A stretch of DNA of 64,000 nt from Streptomyces canus (lineage in GTDB: Bacteria; Actinomycetota; Actinomycetes; Streptomycetales; Streptomycetaceae), in NCBI RefSeq assembly GCF_001514145.1, contig NZ_KQ948660.1, positions 186,001 through 250,000 of the forward strand. Direction: 5' to 3'. The notes under the pieces were generated by a model. The model was not told where the DNA came from, did no database searches, and worked only from the letters and a program-made list of their open reading frames with translations. Made by a program: the position numbers and the translations under genes. Shown here piece by piece: positions 1-7,246 of the stretch; positions within the stretch are counted from its first letter, which is position 1, and every line of letters begins with the position of its first letter.

Positions 1-287
1 CTGGCTCAACCCGCTCTGACCAGCCCATATAACCGCAGCAGCTCCCCCTGGGGACACAAGCCCCCTGTAGAGCACCGCCGGGAGCGGCGCTTCGGTACGC
101 GTCGCAGTCTGCACGAGCCACAGGCAGCCCGGTCTGGCTCACTCTCAAGGTGCGGTGCAGCACGCCTGCTAAAGGCAGAGACACCACCCCGGGCATAGAC
201 CTCCCCGCCACGCAGTCACGGAAGTAACATCTGCGACTACGGCGCGAAAGCGTTAACCGTGTTGGGGTTGACTCCAGGGGGGACACG
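1..287. other. Intergenic DNA upstream of the defence-like cassette
   Basis: No coding region is supported here. There is no similarity to the int-proximal end of the element, so this is not the left attachment site. A purine-rich ribosome binding site (AGGGGGGAC, about 276-284) precedes the ATG at 288. A TTGACT at 268-273 is too close to the start codon to serve as a -35 box for a transcript with a leader. No convincing promoter was identified by eye. Confidence 0.5.
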
Positions 288-1127
288 ATGCCGCTTACCG
301 GTGGGCGACTTGGCCACGCCCGTGTGGCAGTACTGACAGCCGTGCAGGAGGAGAGCGAAGCCTTCAGAGAGGTCGGGGGCCTAACGCAGCGCCTGCGGGG
401 GAAACCTTATTACGTCGCCGAGGGCAGCGATCCCAAGTACCCGAACGTCGTCCACCGAGAGATCGATCGAAACAATATCCAGTCAGGTGAGAAGGTTAGA
501 GATGTAATCGAGCACTGGCAACCGGAACTTCTCGTGCTATGCGGGATCGCCGGCGGAATCAATGGACGTGCAGATGTTTCAGTCGGTGACGTAATCATTC
601 CCCCCTATATCCACTACTGCTCTTTCGCTAAATTGAGTAGCCAAGGTGCACGTCGACGATACATCCCGTTCGATTATCCATCCATTAATCTGCACCAGGA
701 TTATGTGGCTCCACTAAGAGATGACCATTCGTGGCTCACAGATGAACTCAAGAGTGAACTCCCCGAAGATTGCCACCCCAAGGTGCACATCGAGAGCCTC
801 GTAGCTGGCGATAAGATCTATGGCGACCCTAATTCGGAAGAGCAACAACGAATCGTGCAGGACTACGATGAAGCTGTAGCCATCGATATGGAGTCGGTAG
901 GTCTATGCCGAGGGGTAGCAGCATCCCGAAATAATCCACAATACAATCCACGCTTGCTCATCGTACGAAGCGTGTCAGACATAATCGATGATCCGCAGAA
1001 CGATGAGAGTCGTAAGCTGTGGCGACCGTACGCCTGCGCAATCGCGAGCCACTTCACTTGGCGAGTCGTAACAGATATCGTAGAAATGGAACCAGATCCA
1101 CGGCGCACTCCGGAGGTCGCGGCATGA
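288..1127 (+). CDS. PNP-superfamily nucleoside phosphorylase/nucleosidase, probable effector of the cassette
   Basis: This 279-residue protein has the PNP/MTA-SAH-nucleosidase fold landmarks in order: AVLTAVQEE (14-22), CGIAGG (85-90) followed by VSVGDVIIP (97-105), AGDKIYGD (173-180), IDMES (199-203, ribose-binding Met-Glu) and RSVSDI (227-232), whose Asp231 corresponds to the catalytic acid. Family members split N-glycosidic bonds of nucleosides. Related domains in Detocs, CBASS and Avs immune systems cleave ATP. The gene opens a four-gene cassette and its stop overlaps the next start (ATGA at 1124-1127), which implies translational coupling to the NACHT protein. Its codons are clearly less GC-rich than those of the chromosomal genes, a sign of transfer. 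A housekeeping MTA/SAH nucleosidase role is possible but the partners argue against it. The substrate is not known. Confidence 0.82.
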   Translation: MPLTGGRLGHARVAVLTAVQEESEAFREVGGLTQRLRGKPYYVAEGSDPKYPNVVHREIDRNNIQSGEKVRDVIEHWQPELLVLCGIAGGINGRADVSVGDVIIPPYIHYCSFAKLSSQGARRRYIPFDYPSINLHQDYVAPLRDDHSWLTDELKSELPEDCHPKVHIESLVAGDKIYGDPNSEEQQRIVQDYDEAVAIDMESVGLCRGVAASRNNPQYNPRLLIVRSVSDIIDDPQNDESRKLWRPYACAIASHFTWRVVTDIVEMEPDPRRTPEVAA

Positions 1128-3070
1128 CCGCCACCAGGGAAGAAGAAGCAGTTTGGGCGAACATGAAAGGGGATGCTCTCGATTTCTTCACGAAGATCAG
1201 TCGTGGCCGCACCCCCTTCAGCCTAACAATCGCACTTCCTAATTCATATGATCAACTCATCTCTGGGCAATGGGATGAAGTGGCGCCGGAAGAAGATCTT
1301 GCTCAGTTGGCAATAGAGTCGGGCCGAGTTCTACTATCAGCAGAGGCTGGCAGCGGCAAGACGCACCTTCTAGCGCGAGCTGGCGCCTCGGCTGCCGCCA
1401 ACACTGCAAATGTTATTCCGATCTGGATTCCGCTGAGAGATCTCCCCTCGGCGATCAGGAGCACGGAGCCTGAATCAGTCGTTCAGGCTCTAATCGGCTT
1501 GAGCCGTCCATCATTGAAGCCGGTACTGACCAGCTCGTCGGAAGTCCCGATGCTATTGCTGCTTGCGGATGGGCTAAACGAGATTCCGAGAGAGCTGTCG
1601 CAACCCGCACTTGACGCGCTAGATGAGCTAGCCAGAAGGTTTCCCTTTATCAGCGTCATCGTGAGTGAACGCCTTGTCAGACGGCAAGTACCACTCGACC
1701 GCTGGACGCTTGCCACGGTACTCCCCCTTTCGAAAGGTCAAGTAGAAAAGTTCTGGAGTACAACTCAGGAAGTCAACAAGCCTCCAGAAGCAGCTCTTGA
1801 ACTGTTCAAGAACCCATTCTTTCTCGACAAGGCAACAACTTTCCATCTAACTGATGGAAGTGCCGCCAAAATGATTGAGTCTTACTTTTCAAAGATGGCT
1901 CACGTAAACGCAACAGGACTCAACACTCTAAGCGAAGTCTGTTACGCATCTTATTCCCGCGAAAGAGGAATGCTGATCCCGTTGACAGACTTCAAAGATC
2001 GTGTGGAAAAACCGCTCTTCAAAACACTCAAAGATAACGATTTAATTCGCACGAGTGCCACCTTTGCCTGGTTCGCCCATCACCTATTTCATGACTTTCT
2101 GGCGTCCCGCCATCTAGTCCGAAACAGGAGCACTTGGGGCCCCGGCGCATTTGATGTTGTCACCACGGGTGCCGCTTCCTTTGATTCCCTGCGTCTTGCC
2201 GTGGATCAGATTCACAATCCAGCGGTTGCGGACAATTTCGTTCGATTGGTGTACGACTGGAATTACTTTGGCGCGGCATACTCTCTCGTGCCTGGACGCG
2301 TTACGCGCGAAATGCAAGTGGAACTCTTGGCCATGCTTGCCGATAAGCGTTGGGATCCTGTCGCAGCCACGGTTCAGGCGGCTACTGACGCTCTCAGACT
2401 CAACGGGTCAGACACCGCTAAAGAAATGCTGAACGCGTCAAGCAGAGCGGAACTCTTCAGAGTCGTCGAAGAGGTGACTTCGACCAACCCATCTTTCATT
2501 CGCTGGCGAACCATCTTCACCATCAAAGATGGCGAGTATGTCGGCGCCGATATAGTCGAAAGTCTGGCTTCCGACGACCCTGTCGAAGCTTGGACACTTG
2601 CCAATGTACTCCGACGATGCAGGCTTACAGCAGACGGCAAGAAGGCACTTCTCGCTATCGCTCGGCATGCTTCGCCCGTGACTCGCTGGCGGGTTGTTCA
2701 TGTGCTGGGACTCCATCCCGGCCCCGAAACCGCAACAGTGATCAAATCCTTGATCAGAGATCCCGATAAATGGGTTAGGTACGGGGCTGTACGCGCGCTG
2801 GTTGAAGTTGCAGCGAACACGGATGAGATCTCCCTGAGGAGCGGAATTGTCGCATGGCTAGGGGAACAACTAGCAGCAGACAATCTCGATGTGAAAATGT
2901 TGCAAGAATTGGCCAGAGTCCTTGATGTTCGCCCGCAGCCTCTTAACTGGCCGCAGGTCGTAGCGCCGCTCGTACAACAACTGGCAAGCACGTCCCGCAA
3001 TTCGTTTCAACAAGATAGGTGGAATACGCTGATGGCGAGCATTTCATCAAGCGGAGGCTCAAGTGATTGA
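1124..3070 (+). CDS. NACHT/STAND-type NTPase with HEAT-like C-terminus, probable sensor
   Basis: This 648-residue protein starts at the ATG inside the upstream stop (ATGA overlap). A further in-frame ATG upstream would lie deep inside the previous gene and is not used. The NTPase domain shows a Walker A (AEAGSGKT, 73-80), a Walker B/NACHT signature (LLLLADGLNEI, 144-154) and a sensor-1-like strand (VIVSERL, 178-184). The middle region is helical, as in winged-helix and helical STAND modules. About residues 500-620 contain helical HEAT-like repeats with DPVEAW, SPVTRWR and DPDKWVRYGAVRAL. STAND NTPases bind a trigger through the C-terminal repeats, oligomerise and activate an effector. No effector domain is fused here, so the effector is probably the separate PNP, deaminase or membrane protein encoded beside it. 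The codons are unusually AT-rich for this chromosome. Confidence 0.85.
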   Translation: MTATREEEAVWANMKGDALDFFTKISRGRTPFSLTIALPNSYDQLISGQWDEVAPEEDLAQLAIESGRVLLSAEAGSGKTHLLARAGASAAANTANVIPIWIPLRDLPSAIRSTEPESVVQALIGLSRPSLKPVLTSSSEVPMLLLLADGLNEIPRELSQPALDALDELARRFPFISVIVSERLVRRQVPLDRWTLATVLPLSKGQVEKFWSTTQEVNKPPEAALELFKNPFFLDKATTFHLTDGSAAKMIESYFSKMAHVNATGLNTLSEVCYASYSRERGMLIPLTDFKDRVEKPLFKTLKDNDLIRTSATFAWFAHHLFHDFLASRHLVRNRSTWGPGAFDVVTTGAASFDSLRLAVDQIHNPAVADNFVRLVYDWNYFGAAYSLVPGRVTREMQVELLAMLADKRWDPVAATVQAATDALRLNGSDTAKEMLNASSRAELFRVVEEVTSTNPSFIRWRTIFTIKDGEYVGADIVESLASDDPVEAWTLANVLRRCRLTADGKKALLAIARHASPVTRWRVVHVLGLHPGPETATVIKSLIRDPDKWVRYGAVRALVEVAANTDEISLRSGIVAWLGEQLAADNLDVKMLQELARVLDVRPQPLNWPQVVAPLVQQLASTSRNSFQQDRWNTLMASISSSGGSSD

Positions 3071-3458
3071 GCTGACGCCGGAGCAACGACTGTCCTTGTC
3101 ACACGCATCATGGGATGCGCGATCCTACGCCAGGGTTCACGGTCCCACGCCAGTTGGTTGTGCCGCCTTGGCTGCTGATGGGCGCATCTTCCAAGGCTGC
3201 AACGTTGAGCACAGGTTCAGGTCTCACGACATCCACGCTGAAACTAATGCCATTTCGTCGCTCGTAGCTGCCGGCGGCGGAAGACTGGTGGCCGTAGTCA
3301 TCGCTGCCGAACGAGAAAGATTCACCCCCTGCGGGAGTTGCATGGATTGGATTTTCGAGATCGGTGGCGACGATTGTTGGGTGATCAGCGAGAGGCGCCC
3401 GGGAGAAGTGAACCACGAGCTTCAGGCAAAAGACCTGATGCCCTTCTATCCACATTGA
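3063..3458 (+). CDS. Short cytidine-deaminase-like protein
   Basis: This 131-residue protein starts at a GTG that overlaps the end of the NTPase gene by 8 bases. It has the deaminase zinc site HAE (58-60, Glu60 as proton shuttle) and PCGSC (89-93), and keeps the CDA ribose-binding Asn-x-Glu (GCNVE, Asn47 and Glu49). The length fits homotetrameric cytidine deaminases, but those usually have Cys-Ala-Glu as the first zinc motif. His-Ala-Glu is typical of the larger dimeric enzymes and of other deaminases. Pyrimidine salvage is the default role of the family. Coupled to a NACHT NTPase and a PNP-type protein, it more likely alters a cytidine nucleotide pool, or an RNA or DNA substrate, during defence. 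That role is inferred. Confidence 0.8.
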   Translation: MIELTPEQRLSLSHASWDARSYARVHGPTPVGCAALAADGRIFQGCNVEHRFRSHDIHAETNAISSLVAAGGGRLVAVVIAAERERFTPCGSCMDWIFEIGGDDCWVISERRPGEVNHELQAKDLMPFYPH

Positions 3459-3507
3459 CCGGGTAGATCATGAGGGTGCGCGGTCCACTACAGAGGACGG
3501 GCAGTAA

Positions 3508-4041
3508 GTGACTTACGAAATCATCAAGGTTGAATACGAAAGACTCAAAGAGGAGCAAGTACGCCGCATTGGATTTCGAGATAACCTTATCTACGTGGCT
3601 CTGGCCACGGCCGGCGCCATTTTCGCATTCTACTTCGGTGGTGCAGGGCGCGCGTATACACTGCTAATTCCACCTTTCGCCGTTTCTGTCCTAGGATGGA
3701 CTTATCTAGTCAACGACGAGAAAATCTCTTCCATCGGTCGATACGTCCGCGAGAAGCTACTACCTGAACTGAACCGACAGGGATTTAGCGGTGATGCAAT
3801 CCTCGGATGGGAGAGTTATCATCGCTCGGATGTCGACCGTGTATGGCGGAAGAAAGTACAAATCGGGGTCGACATCGCCACCTTTTGCCTCCCGTCGGCG
3901 GTCGCATTGGCTATCTTCTTCGGCAAAGAATCTCCCGGCATCGCCGGATGGTTTCTGGGAATCCTGGAGAGCGTAGCAGTAATCCTGTTGATCGGCGCCT
4001 TTAGTCGATTTGCCGACTATTCGCGTGACGGCTCTATCTGA
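3508..4041 (+). CDS. Four-helix membrane protein of the defence-like cassette
   Basis: This 177-residue protein starts at a GTG preceded by GAGGA (about 3492-3496), 49 bases after the deaminase-like gene. An amphipathic, charged N-terminus (1-25, VEYERLKEEQVRRIGFRD) leads into two hairpins of hydrophobic helices at about 26-46, 49-70, 118-138 and 144-168. A basic/acidic cytoplasmic loop separates the hairpins. I do not recognise a named family. The architecture recalls small membrane effectors such as SLATT proteins that accompany nucleotide- or NTPase-based immune systems, but those have two helices, not four. Orientation and codon use tie it to the three upstream genes. It could be a membrane effector, a membrane anchor for the sensor, or an unrelated passenger. 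Confidence 0.7.
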   Translation: MTYEIIKVEYERLKEEQVRRIGFRDNLIYVALATAGAIFAFYFGGAGRAYTLLIPPFAVSVLGWTYLVNDEKISSIGRYVREKLLPELNRQGFSGDAILGWESYHRSDVDRVWRKKVQIGVDIATFCLPSAVALAIFFGKESPGIAGWFLGILESVAVILLIGAFSRFADYSRDGSI

Positions 4042-4331
4042 GTCAGCATTTCGTAGCGGTCGATATCAGCCGCATCTCAGAATCTGCGGATATATAGCCA
4101 GTGCCCAGGTGCTTTTGACCGTGCCTTGCCTTGGTGGCGCGGTTGCAACAGGTGCAGATGCCTGCAGCGGTGCTTTTCCGGACGTTGCCTACTTCCCTGC
4201 CGGGCAGTCCGACAGTTGGAGATGGCCCGCGAGCACGCCATAATGGGATGCAGGTGGCGATGCGGCTGAGTAGTCGCCATGACCTCATGGTGACCCAACC
4301 CGAACTGCCTCTCGCGCAGCGCCTAGGGCAC

Positions 4332-5003
4332 TCATTCACTGTCCAGTGCCGCGATCACAGCCGCGGGATCGCCGTGGTAGGTGAGGTGCGGTTCGCCTGT
4401 CTCGGGAGGAATGAAGCGGGTGCGGTAGCGCTGAAGGTCGCTCTCGGAAAAGTAGATCGAGTTCGGATCGTCGGCGTGGAACTCATTGCGCTTGTTGATC
4501 CTTGACCAGAGTTCATCATGGCTTGCGTCGAGGTAGACGAGCAGTGAAGTGGCGCCGGCGTCGGTGGCGATGCTGCGCCACCGGGCACGATCCTCGGGGG
4601 TCCAGAAGCCGTGATCGACTACGACGTCCCGCCCCGCCTGAAGTAGTTCGCGTAGCTCGACAGCCACGTCCTCAAGGACCGGCCGTTCGAGGGTGGGGAA
4701 GGTGCCTCGGGGGAAGTCCACCCCGTACACGCCGTGCCGGCGGTACATCTCCTCATCCGGGCACAGGCGTACGAACCCGCGGTCGGTGAGGACTCGGGAA
4801 AGCGTGGTCTTGCCGGAACCAGGAAGCCCGGCCATGAGGACGCAGAACGGCGCACGTGCAGTCATTGGTCTCGTGAGGGTCTGGGAGATCGCAGAGATTT
4901 CCACTTCGGTTTCGGGTGCGAGCGTGCCGTTACGGCGAGCAGCAAGTAAACCGCCCATCCGATCTTCAAGCACGCTCAAGAGCGTGTCATCCAAGGTCGT
5001 CAC
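4332..5003 (-). CDS. P-loop (AAA_33/zeta-toxin-like) kinase coupled to the element regulator
   Basis: I chose the GTG at 5003. It overlaps the stop of the upstream GntR gene as GTGA (5000-5003) and has GGAGG seven bases upstream. An ATG at 5030 would overlap the regulator further. The 223-residue product has a Walker A motif GLPGSGKT (59-66), a CPDEE segment after it, VVVDHGFWTPEDR as a probable Walker B/substrate loop, and an Arg-rich lid near RINKRNE. Proteins of this type phosphorylate small metabolites, nucleotides or antibiotics, or act as zeta-type toxins. The substrate cannot be read from the sequence. Co-transcription with a KorSA-like regulator suggests a role in maintenance or transfer control of the element. 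Confidence 0.75.
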   Translation of the reverse strand: MTTLDDTLLSVLEDRMGGLLAARRNGTLAPETEVEISAISQTLTRPMTARAPFCVLMAGLPGSGKTTLSRVLTDRGFVRLCPDEEMYRRHGVYGVDFPRGTFPTLERPVLEDVAVELRELLQAGRDVVVDHGFWTPEDRARWRSIATDAGATSLLVYLDASHDELWSRINKRNEFHADDPNSIYFSESDLQRYRTRFIPPETGEPHLTYHGDPAAVIAALDSE

Positions 5004-5758
5004 GAGGAAACCTCCGATTCTGTCCGCCATGTGCGACCAGGGCCACCGAGGTCAACGCCGTATTCCACGACGTTGTTCTCGCTGTCGATGAACTTCGCGG
5101 TCATCACGACAACGGGCTCTGTAGGCGGGTTCTTCGGGTCAAGCTCCAAGAGCTGAGTGTCTTCCGCCGTCAACGTGCGCGCTGAGGCGGTGTCGATCCG
5201 GTGACTGATCGGGAGGCCAGTCGCCTCAGCGATGAGCTGAAGTGAAGTTCCCCCGGTCAATCGCTCGCTCTTCGCCAACTGCGGGATCAGCTTCTCGTAC
5301 CGAGCCGGGATCCAAGACGTGCTGTGCGCCACGATGCCGTGCCGGTCCCGGTACACCCGGCTCCGACGAACCACGTCGGAGCGAGGCTCGATACCCAGCG
5401 CCTGAGCCACGTCCACGGGCGCAGGGACCACACCAGCCGTGTGCGAGTCAGACCGTTCGCCCGACCCCCAACTTGATCCTGTACGGCGGCCCCGGTCCTG
5501 ACGCTGAGATCCGGATGACATCGGTCCAGGCTGGTCCAGAACTTCCGTCCCGATCCCGTGGATGCCCCGGATCAAGCCTTCGTTGCGCAGCTTGCGCAAC
5601 GCCTTCTCGGCTGTGGCTGTGCTCACGCTCCACTCTTCCGACAGGTTCTTGATGCTCGGCAGGAGCGTTCCCGGCTGTAGCTGGCCGGACGTGATCAGCT
5701 CCGCGTAGTGGGCCGCAATCTTCGCGTACGGCGCCCGGTTGTCGGCCTGACCGGCCAT
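5000..5758 (-). CDS. GntR family regulator with UTRA domain (KorSA-like)
   Basis: This 252-residue protein has an N-terminal GntR winged helix (about 9-75, with LPSIKNLSEEWSVSTATAEKAL as recognition region) and a C-terminal UTRA-type ligand domain (about 100-245). In pSAM2-type elements the GntR repressor KorSA controls pra and thereby replication and transfer. Position, size and direction here fit that role. A cluster of GGTTCCCT-type repeats lies directly upstream, as expected for autoregulation. The kinase gene overlaps its stop. In the family, UTRA domains bind small effectors. The ligand here is unknown. Confidence 0.85.
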   Translation of the reverse strand: MAGQADNRAPYAKIAAHYAELITSGQLQPGTLLPSIKNLSEEWSVSTATAEKALRKLRNEGLIRGIHGIGTEVLDQPGPMSSGSQRQDRGRRTGSSWGSGERSDSHTAGVVPAPVDVAQALGIEPRSDVVRRSRVYRDRHGIVAHSTSWIPARYEKLIPQLAKSERLTGGTSLQLIAEATGLPISHRIDTASARTLTAEDTQLLELDPKNPPTEPVVVMTAKFIDSENNVVEYGVDLGGPGRTWRTESEVSS

Positions 5759-5778
5759 TTCGCCTGCTCCCTTGTCTC

Positions 5779-5841
5779 GGTTCCCTGAGGTTCCCTAGCT
5801 TACCGCTTGACACCGCAGGGAACCCTAGGGAACCTTAGGGA
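5779..5841. promoter_or_regulatory. Operator cluster upstream of the GntR regulator
   Basis: Two tandem copies of GGTTCCCT (5779-5798) face two tandem inverted copies, AGGGAACC (about 5817-5834), with a further TTAGGGA trailing. Between them is a TTGACA (5807-5812, plus strand) whose complement lies in the regulator's own promoter region; AGCTTA at 5798-5803 could supply the minus-strand -10. GntR/KorSA proteins bind such inverted sites. The layout suggests autoregulation and control of rightward transcription into the element. Promoter assignments are by eye only. Confidence 0.6.
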
Positions 5842-6464
5842 TGTGCTCACCGGTCGGAACGTCGACCGGAAGCCGCAGCAGCTTGATGCGCCCGTGCTCA
5901 TGACGGGTGTCGCCCGGAGGAAAGCCCGCAGGGGTCAGTACGAAGGCAGCGGTCGTTCGTTGAGAATTCAATAGAGATTCAACTCTGACGGGCTACGAGG
6001 CCCGTCCCCTGAACGGCCGGGGTGATGGCCGTTGGCGGCCACTTCGCGGCGGGTGCACCTATCCCGCCCTGCGTGCCAGCTCTGGGAAAACAGCGTGGGA
6101 ATCATCCCTTCCTTTCGGGATGTCAGCCCCTCGTCTGCCACCTGTTACGCGCCGCCCTGCTGGCGTCAGAGCAGTGACGATGACGCGCCCGATTCTCTGG
6201 CTCGGGACCGGCGTGCTCCGTGGCAACGGAGCATCCGGTGAAGCCGTGTCCCTGCGATTCGCGGGAGGTCGGCATGAGCCGACGACAAACCAAGGCGCCG
6301 CCGTGATGGGCCGGCCGTCGGCGCCCTGTCCCTTCCGGTCCGTCCTGGCTTCGCGGCGCCTGACGCTGCGGCCGGCTGCCTCTCCCGCCCGTACCCCGTT
6401 CTGCACTTACGACAGGGGGACGGACGGGAGCGCGGGGAGCCGGATCTTCCGACTTCAACGGCGC
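5842..6464. other. Structured non-coding region of the element
   Basis: No gene is supported in this stretch. It holds a series of short hairpins: CGGTCG/CGACCG (5851-5868), GACGGGC/GCCCGTC (5987-6006), AACGGCC/GGCCGTT (6012-6033) and TGCTCCG/CGGAGCA (about 6209-6228). An AT-rich patch with TTGAGAATTCAA and AGAGATTCAACTCT lies at about 5959-5985. An open frame upstream of the ATG at 6534 lacks protein-like composition. Such structure between the regulator and the transfer genes could be a transfer (clt) locus, a single-strand origin or a long regulated leader. None of these can be decided here. Confidence 0.45.
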
Positions 6465-6494
6465 GCGGCCCCGGAGGTGCAACTCCGGGGCCGC
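6465..6494 (+). terminator. Perfect 12-bp stem-loop before the transfer operon
   Basis: GCGGCCCCGGAG pairs fully with CTCCGGGGCCGC around a six-base loop (GTGCAA). It ends 39 bases before the ATG at 6534. It can stop readthrough from the left or act as an attenuator of the transfer operon. There is no U tract, as is usual in Streptomyces. Confidence 0.6.
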
Positions 6495-6533
6495 TGTTCG
6501 GGCCGTACCACCTGTGAGAGGAACCACGACCCA

Positions 6534-6803
6534 ATGGACCACATCGTCACTGTTCAGGAAGCTGTTACCGCGTTCGCCGACTTCATGGAGCCGACGGATG
6601 CGGAGCTGGACGCGATCGAGCAGGAGATGCCGCTGATCCTGGCTCGCGTCGACCTGCTCGACGCGCAGATCATCACCCTTGACCGCACCCCGACCGAGCT
6701 GGACACCCGCCGTATCCGCCGCGCCCGGCGTCGGGTGCTGGTCGAGGGTCTGGCCCTGGTCAACCGCACCACCGGCGTCACGCTGTCCGGAGGTGCTGCA
6801 TGA
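6534..6803 (+). CDS. Small element protein, DUF6284-like
   Basis: This 89-residue protein has an acidic N-terminal half (FMEPTDAELDAIEQEMPLI, about 17-35) and a strongly basic C-terminal half (RRIRRARRR, about 60-68), with no membrane segment. From memory it resembles the small plasmid/AICE family annotated as DUF6284. A GAGAGGA ribosome binding site precedes the ATG. The frame is open further upstream but nothing protein-like is there. Its stop overlaps the next start (ATGA at 6800-6803), so it is the first gene of the transfer operon. Function unknown; acidic-basic polarity suggests a protein- or DNA-binding helper. Confidence 0.7.
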   Translation: MDHIVTVQEAVTAFADFMEPTDAELDAIEQEMPLILARVDLLDAQIITLDRTPTELDTRRIRRARRRVLVEGLALVNRTTGVTLSGGAA

Positions 6804-7246
6804 GCACCCCGACGCAGAGCCTGACGGCCGCGCACGCGGAAGTGAAGGCGGAGATCGCGCGGACCGACAACAAGGTCGCACTGCTGCTGGCCTTCATCGG
6901 CGCCGTTCTCGCCGGAGCCTGGACGATCGCCGCCGACCTGCCCCTGAACTGGCCCGTGGGCCTCGCGGGTGGCCTCGGTATGGCGCTGCTGATCACGGCG
7001 GCTGGTCTGCTGCTGCGTTCGGTGCGGCCGAACCTGTCCGGCCGGCACGGCTTCCCGCTGTGAGCCACCCTCACCCCCGAGCAGATCACCCATGCTGTTG
7101 CCGGCGATCTGGCCGCCGACATTGCGGGCCTGTCCCGTCTCGCGGTGATCAAGTTCACCGGCCTGCGCCGCGCCGTCGACCTCACCCTGACCGGCGGCAC
7201 CCTGCTCATCCTCGCCGTCGTTCTCGCCCTCGGGGGTGCGGCATGA
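6800..7246 (+). pseudogene. Membrane protein gene of the transfer operon split by an in-frame TGA
   Basis: Translation from the ATG at 6800 stops at a TGA at 7061-7063 (87 residues, ending GFPL). The same frame continues without interruption for 61 codons (ATLTPEQITHAVAGDL to LALGGAA) to a TGA at 7244-7246, which overlaps the next start. The continued part contains a predicted third membrane helix (about 128-146 of the whole) and is typical of the family. Homologous element proteins, as I recall them, have Trp at this point, so a single TGG to TGA change is the simplest cause. The intact family has a SLOG-free, Pycsar-effector-like layout of three helices. The truncated form keeps two helices (about 26-45 and 50-73). 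Sequencing error or readthrough is possible. Confidence 0.75.

Noticed and set aside
268..273. TTGACT as -35 box of the defence-like cassette
   Set aside because: It is only 15 bases from the start codon and has no -10 partner at the right distance.
4043..4339. Minus-strand open frame of 98 codons starting at GTG 4339, overlapping the kinase end, with a small Cys cluster
   Set aside because: Codon bias is weak and no recognisable domain is present. The Cys cluster alone does not make a zinc finger.
6120..6533. Upstream extension of the DUF6284-like gene by 138 codons
   Set aside because: The added sequence is not protein-like, contains a terminator-like hairpin and lacks a ribosome binding site. 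The ATG at 6534 has one.
6800..7246. Pycsar-like membrane protein as a second defence gene
   Set aside because: It belongs to the transfer operon in position and overlap, and no cyclase gene is present.
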